In this document: piece by piece, positions 45,457 through 53,618 of the stretch
How positions within the stretch are numbered: position 1 is the stretch's first letter
Layout: each line of letters starts with the position of its first letter
DNA from: Planktosalinus lacus
GTDB taxonomy: Bacteria; Bacteroidota; Bacteroidia; Flavobacteriales; Flavobacteriaceae
Assembly: GCF_014640155.1 (NCBI RefSeq)
Contig: NZ_BMGK01000005.1
Coordinates: 1-64,000, forward strand
Direction of reading: 5' to 3'
DNA length: 64,000 nt
The notes under the pieces: generated by a model
Told to the model about the DNA's origin: nothing
Database searches by the model: none
What the model saw: only the letters and a program-made list of their open reading frames with translations
Position numbers and translations under genes: made by a program

Positions 45457-47373
45457 ATGAGTAAAATAATTGGAATCGACTTAGGAACAACCAACTCCTG
45501 TGTAGCCGTGATGGAAGGTAGCGAGCCAACGGTTATTCCTAATGCCGAAGGTAAAAGAACAACACCTTCTGTAATAGCCTTTGTAGAAGGTGGTGAAATT
45601 AAAGTGGGAGACCCTGCAAAACGTCAGGCAGTAACTAATCCTACAAAAACGATTGCTTCTATCAAGCGTTTTATGGGAAATAAATATTCTGAGTCTAAAA
45701 AAGAAGCAGAAGATGCAGCTTACAAAGTAGTAAAAGGTGATAACGATACTGCCAGAGTTGACATTGATGGAAGAATGTATACTCCACAAGAACTCTCAGC
45801 AATGATTCTTCAAAAGATGAAGAAAACAGCTGAAGATTATTTAGGGCAATCTGTTTCAGAAGCAGTAATTACTGTTCCTGCATATTTTAATGATGCTCAA
45901 CGTCAGGCAACCAAAGAGGCTGGAGAAATTGCAGGTTTGAAAGTGAGACGAATTATTAACGAGCCTACAGCAGCAGCCTTAGCATATGGTTTAGACAAAA
46001 AGGGAAAAGACCAAAAAATTGTTGTATTTGACTTTGGTGGAGGAACCCATGATGTTTCTATCCTTGAATTAGGTGACGGCGTTTTTGAAGTACTTTCAAC
46101 CGATGGTGATACACACTTAGGAGGTGACGATGTTGACCAAAAGATAATTAACTGGCTTGCTGAAGAATTTAAATCTGAAGAAGATATGGACCTTAGAAAA
46201 GATCCTATGGCACTTCAGCGTTTGAAAGAAGCAGCTGAGAAAGCTAAAATTGAATTATCATCTTCAACACAAACCGAAATCAACTTACCTTATGTAACAG
46301 CTACATCTAGTGGACCAAAACACCTTGTGCGAACGTTATCAAGATCGAAGTTTGAGCAGTTAATTGCTGATCTTGTAAAAAGAACCATTGCACCTTGTGA
46401 AAAAGCTATTAAGGCTGCAGGAATTTCAAAAAGTGATATTGATGAAATTATCCTTGTAGGAGGATCAACACGTATTCCAGCTGTTCAGGAAGCAGTTGAG
46501 AAGTTTTTTGGTAAATCACCCAGCAAAGGCGTTAATCCTGATGAGGTTGTAGCTATTGGTGCTGCCATCCAGGGAGGTGTATTGACTGGAGATGTAAAAG
46601 ATGTATTGTTACTGGATGTGACTCCCCTATCTTTAGGTATTGAAACAATGGGTGGTGTAATGACCAAATTAATTGAGGCCAATACTACCATACCAACTAA
46701 GAAGTCACAGGTTTTTTCTACAGCTGCAGACAATCAACCAAGTGTTGAAATTCACGTGTTGCAAGGAGAACGTCCTATGGCTGTCGATAATAAAACGATA
46801 GGTCGCTTTCACCTTGACGGAATTCCACCGGCAAGAAGAGGAACGCCACAGATTGAGGTAACTTTTGATATTGATGCCAATGGTATTATCAAAGTGAGTG
46901 CTACAGATAAAGCAACCAATAAATCTCAGGACATAAGAATTGAAGCCTCTTCAGGATTAACTGAAGAAGAAATTCAAAAAATGAAAGCTGATGCTGAAGC
47001 AAATGCTGAAAGTGACAAAGCTGCCAAAGAAAAAGCAGACAAGTTAAACGAAGCCGATGCTATGATTTTTCAAACTGAAAGTCAGTTGAAAGAGTTTGGT
47101 GATAAATTATCAGATGATAAGAAAAAACCAATCGAAGAAGCATTGGAAGAATTGAAAAAAGCTTTTGAAACTAAAGACCTGGAAGTAATTCAACCTGCTT
47201 TAGATAAAATCAATGAGGCTTGGAAAACTGCTTCAGAAGAAATGTACAAAGCACAAGCAGAAGCACAACAAGGTGGAGCTGCTCCGGGCGGAGATGATGA
47301 TGCAAATGCACCTTCAGGCGAATCTTCAGAAAGCAGTGATGTTGAAGACGTAGACTTTGAGGAAGTTAAATAA
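45457..47373 (+). CDS. dnaK: Molecular chaperone DnaK (Hsp70)
   Basis: ATP-driven chaperone, 638 residues. Hallmarks: [67 protein letters not shown]-like segment ([19 protein letters not shown]), the substrate domain [14 protein letters not shown], and the C-terminal acidic end [11 protein letters not shown]. No grpE or dnaJ lies beside it in this window, so it is a separate transcript. It has a sigma-54-like promoter and a strong terminator. Confidence 0.99.
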   Translation: MSKIIGIDLGTTNSCVAVMEGSEPTVIPNAEGKRTTPSVIAFVEGGEIKVGDPAKRQAVTNPTKTIASIKRFMGNKYSESKKEAEDAAYKVVKGDNDTARVDIDGRMYTPQELSAMILQKMKKTAEDYLGQSVSEAVITVPAYFNDAQRQATKEAGEIAGLKVRRIINEPTAAALAYGLDKKGKDQKIVVFDFGGGTHDVSILELGDGVFEVLSTDGDTHLGGDDVDQKIINWLAEEFKSEEDMDLRKDPMALQRLKEAAEKAKIELSSSTQTEINLPYVTATSSGPKHLVRTLSRSKFEQLIADLVKRTIAPCEKAIKAAGISKSDIDEIILVGGSTRIPAVQEAVEKFFGKSPSKGVNPDEVVAIGAAIQGGVLTGDVKDVLLLDVTPLSLGIETMGGVMTKLIEANTTIPTKKSQVFSTAADNQPSVEIHVLQGERPMAVDNKTIGRFHLDGIPPARRGTPQIEVTFDIDANGIIKVSATDKATNKSQDIRIEASSGLTEEEIQKMKADAEANAESDKAAKEKADKLNEADAMIFQTESQLKEFGDKLSDDKKKPIEEALEELKKAFETKDLEVIQPALDKINEAWKTASEEMYKAQAEAQQGGAAPGGDDDANAPSGESSESSDVEDVDFEEVK

Positions 47374-47398
47374 TAAAACCTTCAAATCACACATAAAT

Positions 47399-47437
47399 AA
47401 AAAGAGCGTTTCTCAATTGAGAAACGCTCTTTTTATT
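47399..47437. terminator. Bidirectional terminator between dnaK and LRR gene
   Basis: AAAGAGCGTTTCTC pairs with GAGAAACGCTCTTT (14 bp perfect) around AATT, with T residues on the right and A on the left. Confidence 0.9.
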
Positions 47438-47459
47438 TGATATATATAGCTAAATTTAA

Positions 47460-48173
47460 TTAATCATTCTCTTCATCTTCAATTACTAAAATAGCAAACT
47501 CTGTATTTTGAGTTCCATTCTTAAATTCATCGAAGTCAATTTTAATTCCATTTTTTGAAAGAGAAGCTAAAGAAGTTTTGAGACTTTCTGAGTTGAAGTT
47601 GTTTTCAGCAATTACTATCTCTTCTAAGTTATTTAATCTGGAAATTGCTACCGGGAAATCACCAAAAAAGTGATTGTCAAAAAGCACTAATGTTTTTAAA
47701 TTTTTAAGTTCTGAAATCTCAGAGGGCACCACACCTGTAAAATTATTACTACTCAACAACAACCTTTCAAGCTGGTCTAACCCATAAATTGAAGATGGAA
47801 TGGATCCTGAAATTAAATTGCTGTTTAGATCAAGAACTTTCAATTTTTTAAGGGTACCAATTTCAGTGGGTATTTCTCCACTAAGCTGATTAAAAAATAA
47901 TTTTAGAGTTTCCAGGTTTTTCAAGTCTTGGATAGAAGCCGGTATTTCTCCCTGAAGGTTATTGAATCCTAATTCAATTCCTGTTACTGTATTGTTGGTT
48001 ATTTGAACACCGTGCCAAGTTTCTACAGGTTTGTTTAAGTCCCATTCAGTATTCCAATCAGTTCCGTTTGTACTGTGGAAAAAATCTTCAAGAGCTTGTC
48101 TTTCAGTGGTTGAAATTTGCGCTGTCGTACTAAAGATTACGCATAAAGCAAAGAGTGCGGTTAATGCTTTCAT
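47460..48173 (-). CDS. Secreted leucine-rich-repeat protein
   Basis: A 237-residue exported protein (signal 1-18, ending STTAQ). Residues 20-55 form an LRR cap with a TERQALEDFFHSTNGTDWN pattern. Residues about 60-190 carry five or so plant-type repeats of the form L-x-x-L-x-x-L-x-L-x-x-N-x-L-x-G-x-I-P (for example LKKLKVLDLNSNLISGSIP). No T9SS or lipoprotein signal is seen at its end, so it is probably periplasmic or surface-released by another route. Such modules bind proteins. Its own consensus promoter lies upstream. Confidence 0.9.
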   Translation of the reverse strand: MKALTALFALCVIFSTTAQISTTERQALEDFFHSTNGTDWNTEWDLNKPVETWHGVQITNNTVTGIELGFNNLQGEIPASIQDLKNLETLKLFFNQLSGEIPTEIGTLKKLKVLDLNSNLISGSIPSSIYGLDQLERLLLSSNNFTGVVPSEISELKNLKTLVLFDNHFFGDFPVAISRLNNLEEIVIAENNFNSESLKTSLASLSKNGIKIDFDEFKNGTQNTEFAILVIEDEEND

Positions 48174-48238
48174 AAGTAGATTAATTTGGGTTAAATCTTT
48201 AATTGATAACGAAGATAAGAATAACTTAAGTTAATCTG

Positions 48239-48268
48239 CAAATATATTCGATGAAATGCATAATACAA
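48239..48268 (-). promoter_or_regulatory. Consensus promoter of the LRR gene
   Basis: On the minus strand TTG (48266-48268), exactly 19 bases, then TATATTTG (48239-48246): a full consensus match. The leader would be about 60 bases. Confidence 0.7.
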
Positions 48269-48283
48269 AAAATTGCATATGAG

Positions 48284-48949
48284 TTAATTAGACTCGGACA
48301 GCTCTTTTGCAATCTTTGCTATTAAGGTTGTGTTTACAATATGTTTTCCATCAAAAGACATAATGTTTATTCGTTTTCCAAACAATTTTTCGGCTAACAA
48401 TTTTTCAGCTTGAATACGCTCTTCATTTATGTATTCATCCTGTTTTCCATAAATTAAATACACTTTTGTGTTTTCAGATAAAAATGTGAAGTCAGCAGCA
48501 GTGAGTTCTTTTGGAATTCCACCCGAATGAATGAGTATTGCTTTGCAATTAATTTTGCGATGTGCCACCCATCTTAAACCAACCGAAACACCTTGTGAAA
48601 AACCAAACAGGATGAGTTTATTTAATGAATTTTGAAGATTTTCATTGGCATATACAGCATCCAGATATTTTAAAACATTTTGAGTTTCCAACATCGTGTT
48701 TTCTTTGGTGAGCCAGGAAGCTCCCACATATTTAAAACTTTTACCTTGATAATACTTTGAAGGGGCTTGAGGGGCAATTATATAATTCTTTTCTTGATCC
48801 AAGTCTTGAAAATAATTGATAAAATACTTACTTAAATAGCCTAAACCGTGAAAACACACCCATATGTTTTTGGTGTTTTCAGTGTGCTCATTAAGCGTGG
48901 AATAAGTGTTGATTGTTTTATATGAAACTTCTTTTTCGAGACTGTGCAT
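48284..48949 (-). CDS. Alpha/beta-hydrolase, phospholipase/carboxylesterase type
   Basis: A 221-residue cytoplasmic serine hydrolase. The nucleophile is Ser118 in LILFGFSQGVS (G-x-S-x-G), the oxyanion part is WVCFHGLGYLSKYF, and Asp and His follow in LIYGKQDEYI and DGKHIVNT. It belongs to the small esterase group (YpfH/carboxylesterase-like). The substrate is not known. It diverges from the menaquinone thioesterase gene, with starts 42 bases apart. Confidence 0.88.
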   Translation of the reverse strand: MHSLEKEVSYKTINTYSTLNEHTENTKNIWVCFHGLGYLSKYFINYFQDLDQEKNYIIAPQAPSKYYQGKSFKYVGASWLTKENTMLETQNVLKYLDAVYANENLQNSLNKLILFGFSQGVSVGLRWVAHRKINCKAILIHSGGIPKELTAADFTFLSENTKVYLIYGKQDEYINEERIQAEKLLAEKLFGKRINIMSFDGKHIVNTTLIAKIAKELSESN

Positions 48950-48973
48950 TCTATTTTGATTTTTGTAATTTTA

Positions 48974-48981
48974 CAAAGGTA
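48974..48981 (-). promoter_or_regulatory. Probable -7 element of the esterase gene
   Basis: TACCTTTG on the minus strand lies 24 bases before the start. The -33 site has no clear TTG. Confidence 0.3.
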
Positions 48982-48991
48982 ATTGAAAGCT

Positions 48992-49420
48992 ATGGAAAAC
49001 AGTAAAGAAGCAATCCTTAAAAGGTGCAATGCCATGTGTAAAAATACACTTATGGAAACATTAGAGATAGAGTTTATCGATTTCACTGAAAACTCGCTTA
49101 CTGCCAGGATGCCGGTGACACCAAAAGTTCATCAACCGGATGGTGTATTGCACGGAGGGGCTTCAGTAGCTTTAGCAGAAAGTGTGGGTAGTGCCGGTGC
49201 TTACATTTTTTTGGACTCTGAAAACTTTATGATTCGTGGCATAGAAATATCTGCAAACCACGTTAAGTCTGTAAGAGATGGGTTTGTAGATGCCGTTGCC
49301 ACTTTAATTCACAAAGGAAGGACCACTCAGCTTTGGCAAATCAAAATTTTAAATTCTGACAAAGAATTAGTATCTTTAATCAAATTAATGACAATAACCA
49401 TCCCCGCCAAAAAATCTTAA
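48992..49420 (+). CDS. menI: Hotdog thioesterase, probable 1,4-dihydroxy-2-naphthoyl-CoA thioesterase
   Basis: A 142-residue hotdog-fold thioesterase of the PaaI/YdiI type. The signature HQPDGVLHGGASVALAESVGSAGA holds the catalytic region (HGG and the Glu). Position directly before menF and menD, with a five-base gap to menF, supports the menaquinone-pathway role of hydrolysing DHNA-CoA; the assignment of substrate is inference. I start at ATG 48992; an in-frame TTG lies nine bases upstream. Confidence 0.82.
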   Translation: MENSKEAILKRCNAMCKNTLMETLEIEFIDFTENSLTARMPVTPKVHQPDGVLHGGASVALAESVGSAGAYIFLDSENFMIRGIEISANHVKSVRDGFVDAVATLIHKGRTTQLWQIKILNSDKELVSLIKLMTITIPAKKS

Positions 49421-49425
49421 CTTTT

Positions 49426-50541
49426 ATGGATTTAGACAGTTTATATGCTGTGATTCAAAAGCATTATGCCGATGAGTTGCCTTTTGCAATTTATAGAAAG
49501 CCAAATAAAAATGAAATCAGGGGGGTTTTACAACAAGATGATAAACTTTATATAACTTCCGATTTTAAAGAAAGTGGTTTTGTATTTGCTCCCTTCGATA
49601 CAGAGCTAAACGCTTTGATATTTCCAGTTAGCAAATCTGAATTACTTACAGTTTCCTATCCAAAAAAAGAGGAAGAAATTCCCGAGCCGAAGGTTTCAAA
49701 ACTTACTCCTGAAAATGAAATTTTAAAATCTGACCATTTAAAATTAGTCTTAAAAGGAATTGAAAATATTGAAAGCAATACTTTAAAAAAGGTGGTGCTT
49801 TCAAGAAGGGAAGAGGTGAAAATTCAACCCCTTAATTCAGGAAAAGAACTGCTGATTATGTATGAGCGACTTTTAGTAAGTTACCCTTCAGCCTTTGTAT
49901 ATTGCTGGTATCATCCATCTGTTGGTTTATGGATGGGGGCATCGCCCGAATCACTCTTTTCTTTAGAAAATAAAACTTTCAGAACAATGGCTTTAGCCGG
50001 CACACATAAAGAGGATATAAATGGAAAGGCTATGTGGACAGAAAAAGAAAAGGAAGAACAAATGATGGTAACAAGTTTTTTAGAAAAAGCTTTAGAAAAA
50101 GTTGTCCCCATTTTAATGATTTCAAAACCTACAACTTACAAGGCTGGAAATATTATGCACATCAAAACTGATGTAGGTGGCACAATCAACACCCGTTTGT
50201 GTGATATTCCATGTTTAATTAAAAAACTGCATCCCACACCAGCTGTTTGTGGCTTGCCCACAGATGAAGCCAAGCAATTTATTTTGGAAAATGAATTTTA
50301 TGACAGGGAATTTTACACAGGTTTTCTGGGTGAATTAAATTATCTTGATACAACTTTTACAGATAAAGAAAAAACAGATAATTCTTATGCCGATTTGTAT
50401 GTGAACCTTAGATGTATGAAAATTAACAAAGGCATCGCAACATTATATGTCGGTGGTGGAATTACAAAGGATTCAAACCCGGAAGATGAGTGGAATGAAA
50501 CAGTTCACAAAGCGGGTACAATAATGCAAATTTTATCTTGA
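49426..50541 (+). CDS. menF: Isochorismate synthase
   Basis: Converts chorismate to isochorismate, the first committed step to menaquinone. At 371 residues it is the shorter form usual in Bacteroidetes. Chorismate-binding blocks are visible: KVVLSRREEVKI, WMGASPESLFSLE, TMALAGTHKED, HIKTDVGGTIN, HPTPAVCGLPTDEAKQFI and YVGGGITKDSNPEDEWNET. It follows the thioesterase by five bases and precedes menD by 45. The entC alternative for a siderophore is less likely, with menD next door. Confidence 0.93.
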   Translation: MDLDSLYAVIQKHYADELPFAIYRKPNKNEIRGVLQQDDKLYITSDFKESGFVFAPFDTELNALIFPVSKSELLTVSYPKKEEEIPEPKVSKLTPENEILKSDHLKLVLKGIENIESNTLKKVVLSRREEVKIQPLNSGKELLIMYERLLVSYPSAFVYCWYHPSVGLWMGASPESLFSLENKTFRTMALAGTHKEDINGKAMWTEKEKEEQMMVTSFLEKALEKVVPILMISKPTTYKAGNIMHIKTDVGGTINTRLCDIPCLIKKLHPTPAVCGLPTDEAKQFILENEFYDREFYTGFLGELNYLDTTFTDKEKTDNSYADLYVNLRCMKINKGIATLYVGGGITKDSNPEDEWNETVHKAGTIMQILS

Positions 50542-50570
50542 TTTCTGTTTTTTATGCTGCTTTTGTTTGA

Positions 50571-50578
50571 TACCTTTG
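50571..50578 (+). promoter_or_regulatory. Probable -7 element before menD
   Basis: TACCTTTG lies eight bases before the menD ATG in the 45-base gap after menF. It could be an internal promoter with a very short leader. Confidence 0.3.
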
Positions 50579-50586
50579 TCTTGTAG

Positions 50587-52251
50587 ATGATTCATTCAAA
50601 CATTCCTTTAGCACAGACTATTGTTCAGCTTTGTCAAGCCAAAGACATTCAGCATATTGTAATTTGTCCGGGATCAAGAAATGCACCTTTAACAATTGGT
50701 TTTACAGAAAACCCTTATTTTAAAGTTTACAGTATAGTAGATGAACGTGCCGCTGCTTTTTTTGCAATGGGTATTTCACAGCAAACAGGTAATCCGGCTG
50801 CAGTAGTTTGTACTTCGGGCTCAGCAGTGTTGAATTTTTATCCAGCCATTGCTGAAGCTTTTTACAGTGATATTCCATTGGTTGTAATATCTGCAGACCG
50901 TCCACCAGAATTTATTGACATTGGGGATGGCCAAACAATCAGACAGGAAGATGTATTTCAAAATCACATTTTATATTCCGCAAATCTTAAAGTTGAAGAT
51001 ACTTCTCAAAAAGAAAATGAAGTTCAAATTAATGTGGCCATTAATTCTTCAATAGAGTTAAGAGGACCTGTACATATCAATGCCCCTTTTGAAGAACCAC
51101 TATATGGTAAAAGTGATCAGACATCTGTGTTTCCACAAAATGTACCTGTAAACAATAAAAGTGAAACCAACAAAGAAGATTTGAGTGAATATGCAGCACT
51201 CTGGAATTCATCTAAGCGAAAAATAATTTTAACAGGAGTTTTAAATCCGAAAAGTTTAGAGAATGAAGTTGTTCTATCTCTCGCTGAAGACCCCAGTGTA
51301 CTGGTTTTTACTGAAGCAACCTCAAATTTACACCATGATCATTTTATATGTTCCATAGATAAGCTGATTGCATCATTTACACCCGAAGAATTTGAAGCTC
51401 TACAACCCGAAATATTGGTAACAATAGGAGGAATGGTTGTATCAAAAAAAGTAAAATCATTTTTACGAAAATATCCAGCGACTCATCATTGGCATATTGA
51501 CGATAAAAAGGCTTATGATACTTTTTTTACCTTGTCAAAACACTTTAAGCAAAACCCAAATGATTTTTTCACAGATTTTTTTAAGGAAACAAAATTAAAA
51601 AAATCTGATTTTCAGAAAACCTGGCTTCTCAAGAAAAAATACAGAGAGTTAAAACATGACGAATATTTAAATACCATCGATTATAGCGATTTAAAAGTGT
51701 TTAATCATTTATTTAAGACGTTACCAAAGTACAGTGTTTTGCATATCAGTAACAGTTCAGCAATAAGATATGCTCAGCTTTTTACTCTTGATTCATCAAT
51801 CAGTGTTTATTGCAACCGCGGAACCAGTGGTATTGATGGAAGTACTTCAACTGCAATTGGATTTTCGGTTACTTCAAATGAAGCAGTCACTTTCCTAACG
51901 GGTGATCTTAGCTTTTTTTATGATTCCAATGCGTTGTGGAACAATTATATTTCGGCAAATTTCAGAATTATTCTTATCAACAATCATGGCGGTGGTATTT
52001 TCAGAATTCTTCCAGGTGACAAAAACACTCCAAATTTTGACACTTATTTTGAAACCATTCACAATTTAAACGCCAGTAGTTTGTGTGATATGTTTCAAGT
52101 GGATTATATGTCTGTAACCAAGGAAATACAATTAGAAGATACATTGAAAAAATTCTTCAATAAATCAAAACAACCCCGACTTCTCGAAATTTTTACCCCA
52201 AGAGAATTCAATGATCAGGTTTTATTAGATTACTTTAAATTCATTAAATAA
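50587..52251 (+). CDS. menD: SEPHCHC synthase (MenD)
   Basis: Thiamine-diphosphate enzyme joining isochorismate and 2-oxoglutarate to 2-succinyl-5-enolpyruvyl-6-hydroxy-3-cyclohexene-1-carboxylate. The 554 residues show IVICPGSRNAPLTIGF, DERAAAFFAMGISQQTG with the catalytic Glu, AVVCTSGSAVLNFYPAIAEAF, RPPEFIDIGDGQTIRQ, and the ThDP block GTSGIDGSTSTAIGFS ... LTGDLSFFYDSNALWN ... NNHGGGIF. Later menaquinone genes (menB, menA, menC) are not in the window. Confidence 0.96.
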   Translation: MIHSNIPLAQTIVQLCQAKDIQHIVICPGSRNAPLTIGFTENPYFKVYSIVDERAAAFFAMGISQQTGNPAAVVCTSGSAVLNFYPAIAEAFYSDIPLVVISADRPPEFIDIGDGQTIRQEDVFQNHILYSANLKVEDTSQKENEVQINVAINSSIELRGPVHINAPFEEPLYGKSDQTSVFPQNVPVNNKSETNKEDLSEYAALWNSSKRKIILTGVLNPKSLENEVVLSLAEDPSVLVFTEATSNLHHDHFICSIDKLIASFTPEEFEALQPEILVTIGGMVVSKKVKSFLRKYPATHHWHIDDKKAYDTFFTLSKHFKQNPNDFFTDFFKETKLKKSDFQKTWLLKKKYRELKHDEYLNTIDYSDLKVFNHLFKTLPKYSVLHISNSSAIRYAQLFTLDSSISVYCNRGTSGIDGSTSTAIGFSVTSNEAVTFLTGDLSFFYDSNALWNNYISANFRIILINNHGGGIFRILPGDKNTPNFDTYFETIHNLNASSLCDMFQVDYMSVTKEIQLEDTLKKFFNKSKQPRLLEIFTPREFNDQVLLDYFKFIK

Positions 52252-52336
52252 TTTTAATGTTAATTTAACTTTCAATCCCTTAATTTTACTAGTTAAATCG
52301 TTAAATTTAAAACATTAACCCTTAAAAAATCAAATT

Positions 52337-52678
52337 ATGAGTAAAAGAGAGGAATTAATTTCAAAATATGCTGCAGATTTAAAAGACAAATGCAAAGTAA
52401 ATCCAGATATGGATTTATTGACAAAAGTAACTATTGGTTGTGGTCCTTCTATATATAATGCAGATGCTGCAACAGTTTCAGGTTCAGACCCTTCTGAATT
52501 AGAAACAGTAAAAAAGAACTTTTTATTAGGTAAACTCGGTCTAAGCGATGGTCCCAATCTTGATAAAGGTATTGACGCTGTAATGGAGCTTTATGGTAAA
52601 TCAAACCGAAACAAATACAGAGCTGTAGTTTACTATCTGTTGACCAAGCATTTCAAAAAAGAAGCAGCATATAAATAA
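52337..52678 (+). CDS. DUF2853 protein
   Basis: A 113-residue helical, soluble protein (start MSKREELISKYAADLKDKC). NRNKYRAVVYYLLTKHFKKE at the end and IGCGPSIYNADAATVSGSD in the middle match DUF2853, small proteins of unknown function. It lies 85 bases after menD and ends in a strong terminator. Confidence 0.85.
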   Translation: MSKREELISKYAADLKDKCKVNPDMDLLTKVTIGCGPSIYNADAATVSGSDPSELETVKKNFLLGKLGLSDGPNLDKGIDAVMELYGKSNRNKYRAVVYYLLTKHFKKEAAYK

Positions 52679-52696
52679 ACAACAAAATTTTATTAA

Positions 52697-52729
52697 AGAA
52701 AAGCGCCTCCATTTTAAGGCGCTTTTTTT
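52697..52729 (+). terminator. Terminator after the DUF2853 gene
   Basis: AAAGCGCCT pairs with AGGCGCTTT around an 8-base loop, followed by seven T residues. Confidence 0.88.
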
Positions 52730-52741
52730 GTGACTTTAGAT

Positions 52742-52749
52742 TACCTTTG
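52742..52749 (+). promoter_or_regulatory. Probable -7 element of the S1 protein gene
   Basis: TACCTTTG lies 20 bases before the start codon, just behind the previous terminator. No TTG at the right distance. Confidence 0.35.
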
Positions 52750-52769
52750 CAGCAAAATTGTGCACAATT

Positions 52770-53600
52770 ATGATTCAAATAGGTCAATACAATCGTCTTG
52801 ATATAATTAGAGAAACGCCTCAGGGACTTTACTTAGCAGATGAAGAAGGCAACGAGGTGTTACTTCCAAATAAGTATGTGCCCAAAGAATTTAAAATATG
52901 GCAAACTCTTTCGGTTTTTGTTTATCTCGACCATGAAGAACGTCCGGTTGCTACGACTCTTGAACCATTTATTCAACTCCATCAATTTGCCTATTTAAGA
53001 TGTGAGGAAGTCAATCAAATAGGAGCCTTTATGGATTGGGGTCTTGAAAAACATTTATTTGTTCCTTTTAAAGAACAGGCGAGGCCCATGAAAGCGGGAA
53101 ACTGGTATATAACTTATATGTACCTTGACGAAAAGACCAATCGCTTGGTGGGTTCCAGTAAAACAAAAAAATACCTAAATAATGATAATATCAGTGTTGA
53201 GAAATTTGATAAAGTAAACATCTTGGTGTCTCATTTAACTGAAAAAGGAGCAAATGTCATTATCAATCAAAAGCACGAAGGGTTGATTTACATCGAAAAT
53301 ATTTTTGAAGACATTCGCACCGGTGATAAAATGGAAGCCTATATCAAAAAAGTGCGATCAGACGGTAAGATTGATGTGGTCATTCAGCCTGAAGGTTATA
53401 AAAGCATTGAGCCCAATACTGAGTTTATTTATGAAGAACTAAAAGCTGCCGGTGGGTTTTTACCCCTGCACGATAAATCATCTCCAGACGAAATTAAAAA
53501 TCAACTGGGTTTGAGCAAAAAATTATTTAAAAAAGCAATCGGTGCTTTGTATAAAGATAAAATGATTGCAATTAAAGATGATGGTATTGAACTTCTATAA
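52770..53600 (+). CDS. S1-domain RNA-binding protein, CvfB-like
   Basis: A 276-residue protein from ATG 52770 (MIQIGQYNRLDIIRETPQGL). It follows the CvfB/YitL plan: two S1-like segments (LYLADEEGNEVLLPNKYVP; EEVNQIGAFMDWGLEKHLFVP), a third beta-barrel with RSDGKIDVVIQ, and a C-terminal winged helix (IKNQLGLSKKLFKKAIGALYKDKMI). CvfB-type proteins bind RNA and affect virulence or expression in Firmicutes; the target here is unknown. Confidence 0.9.
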   Translation: MIQIGQYNRLDIIRETPQGLYLADEEGNEVLLPNKYVPKEFKIWQTLSVFVYLDHEERPVATTLEPFIQLHQFAYLRCEEVNQIGAFMDWGLEKHLFVPFKEQARPMKAGNWYITYMYLDEKTNRLVGSSKTKKYLNNDNISVEKFDKVNILVSHLTEKGANVIINQKHEGLIYIENIFEDIRTGDKMEAYIKKVRSDGKIDVVIQPEGYKSIEPNTEFIYEELKAAGGFLPLHDKSSPDEIKNQLGLSKKLFKKAIGALYKDKMIAIKDDGIELL

Positions 53601-53618
53601 ATCTTCTCTTCAATATTA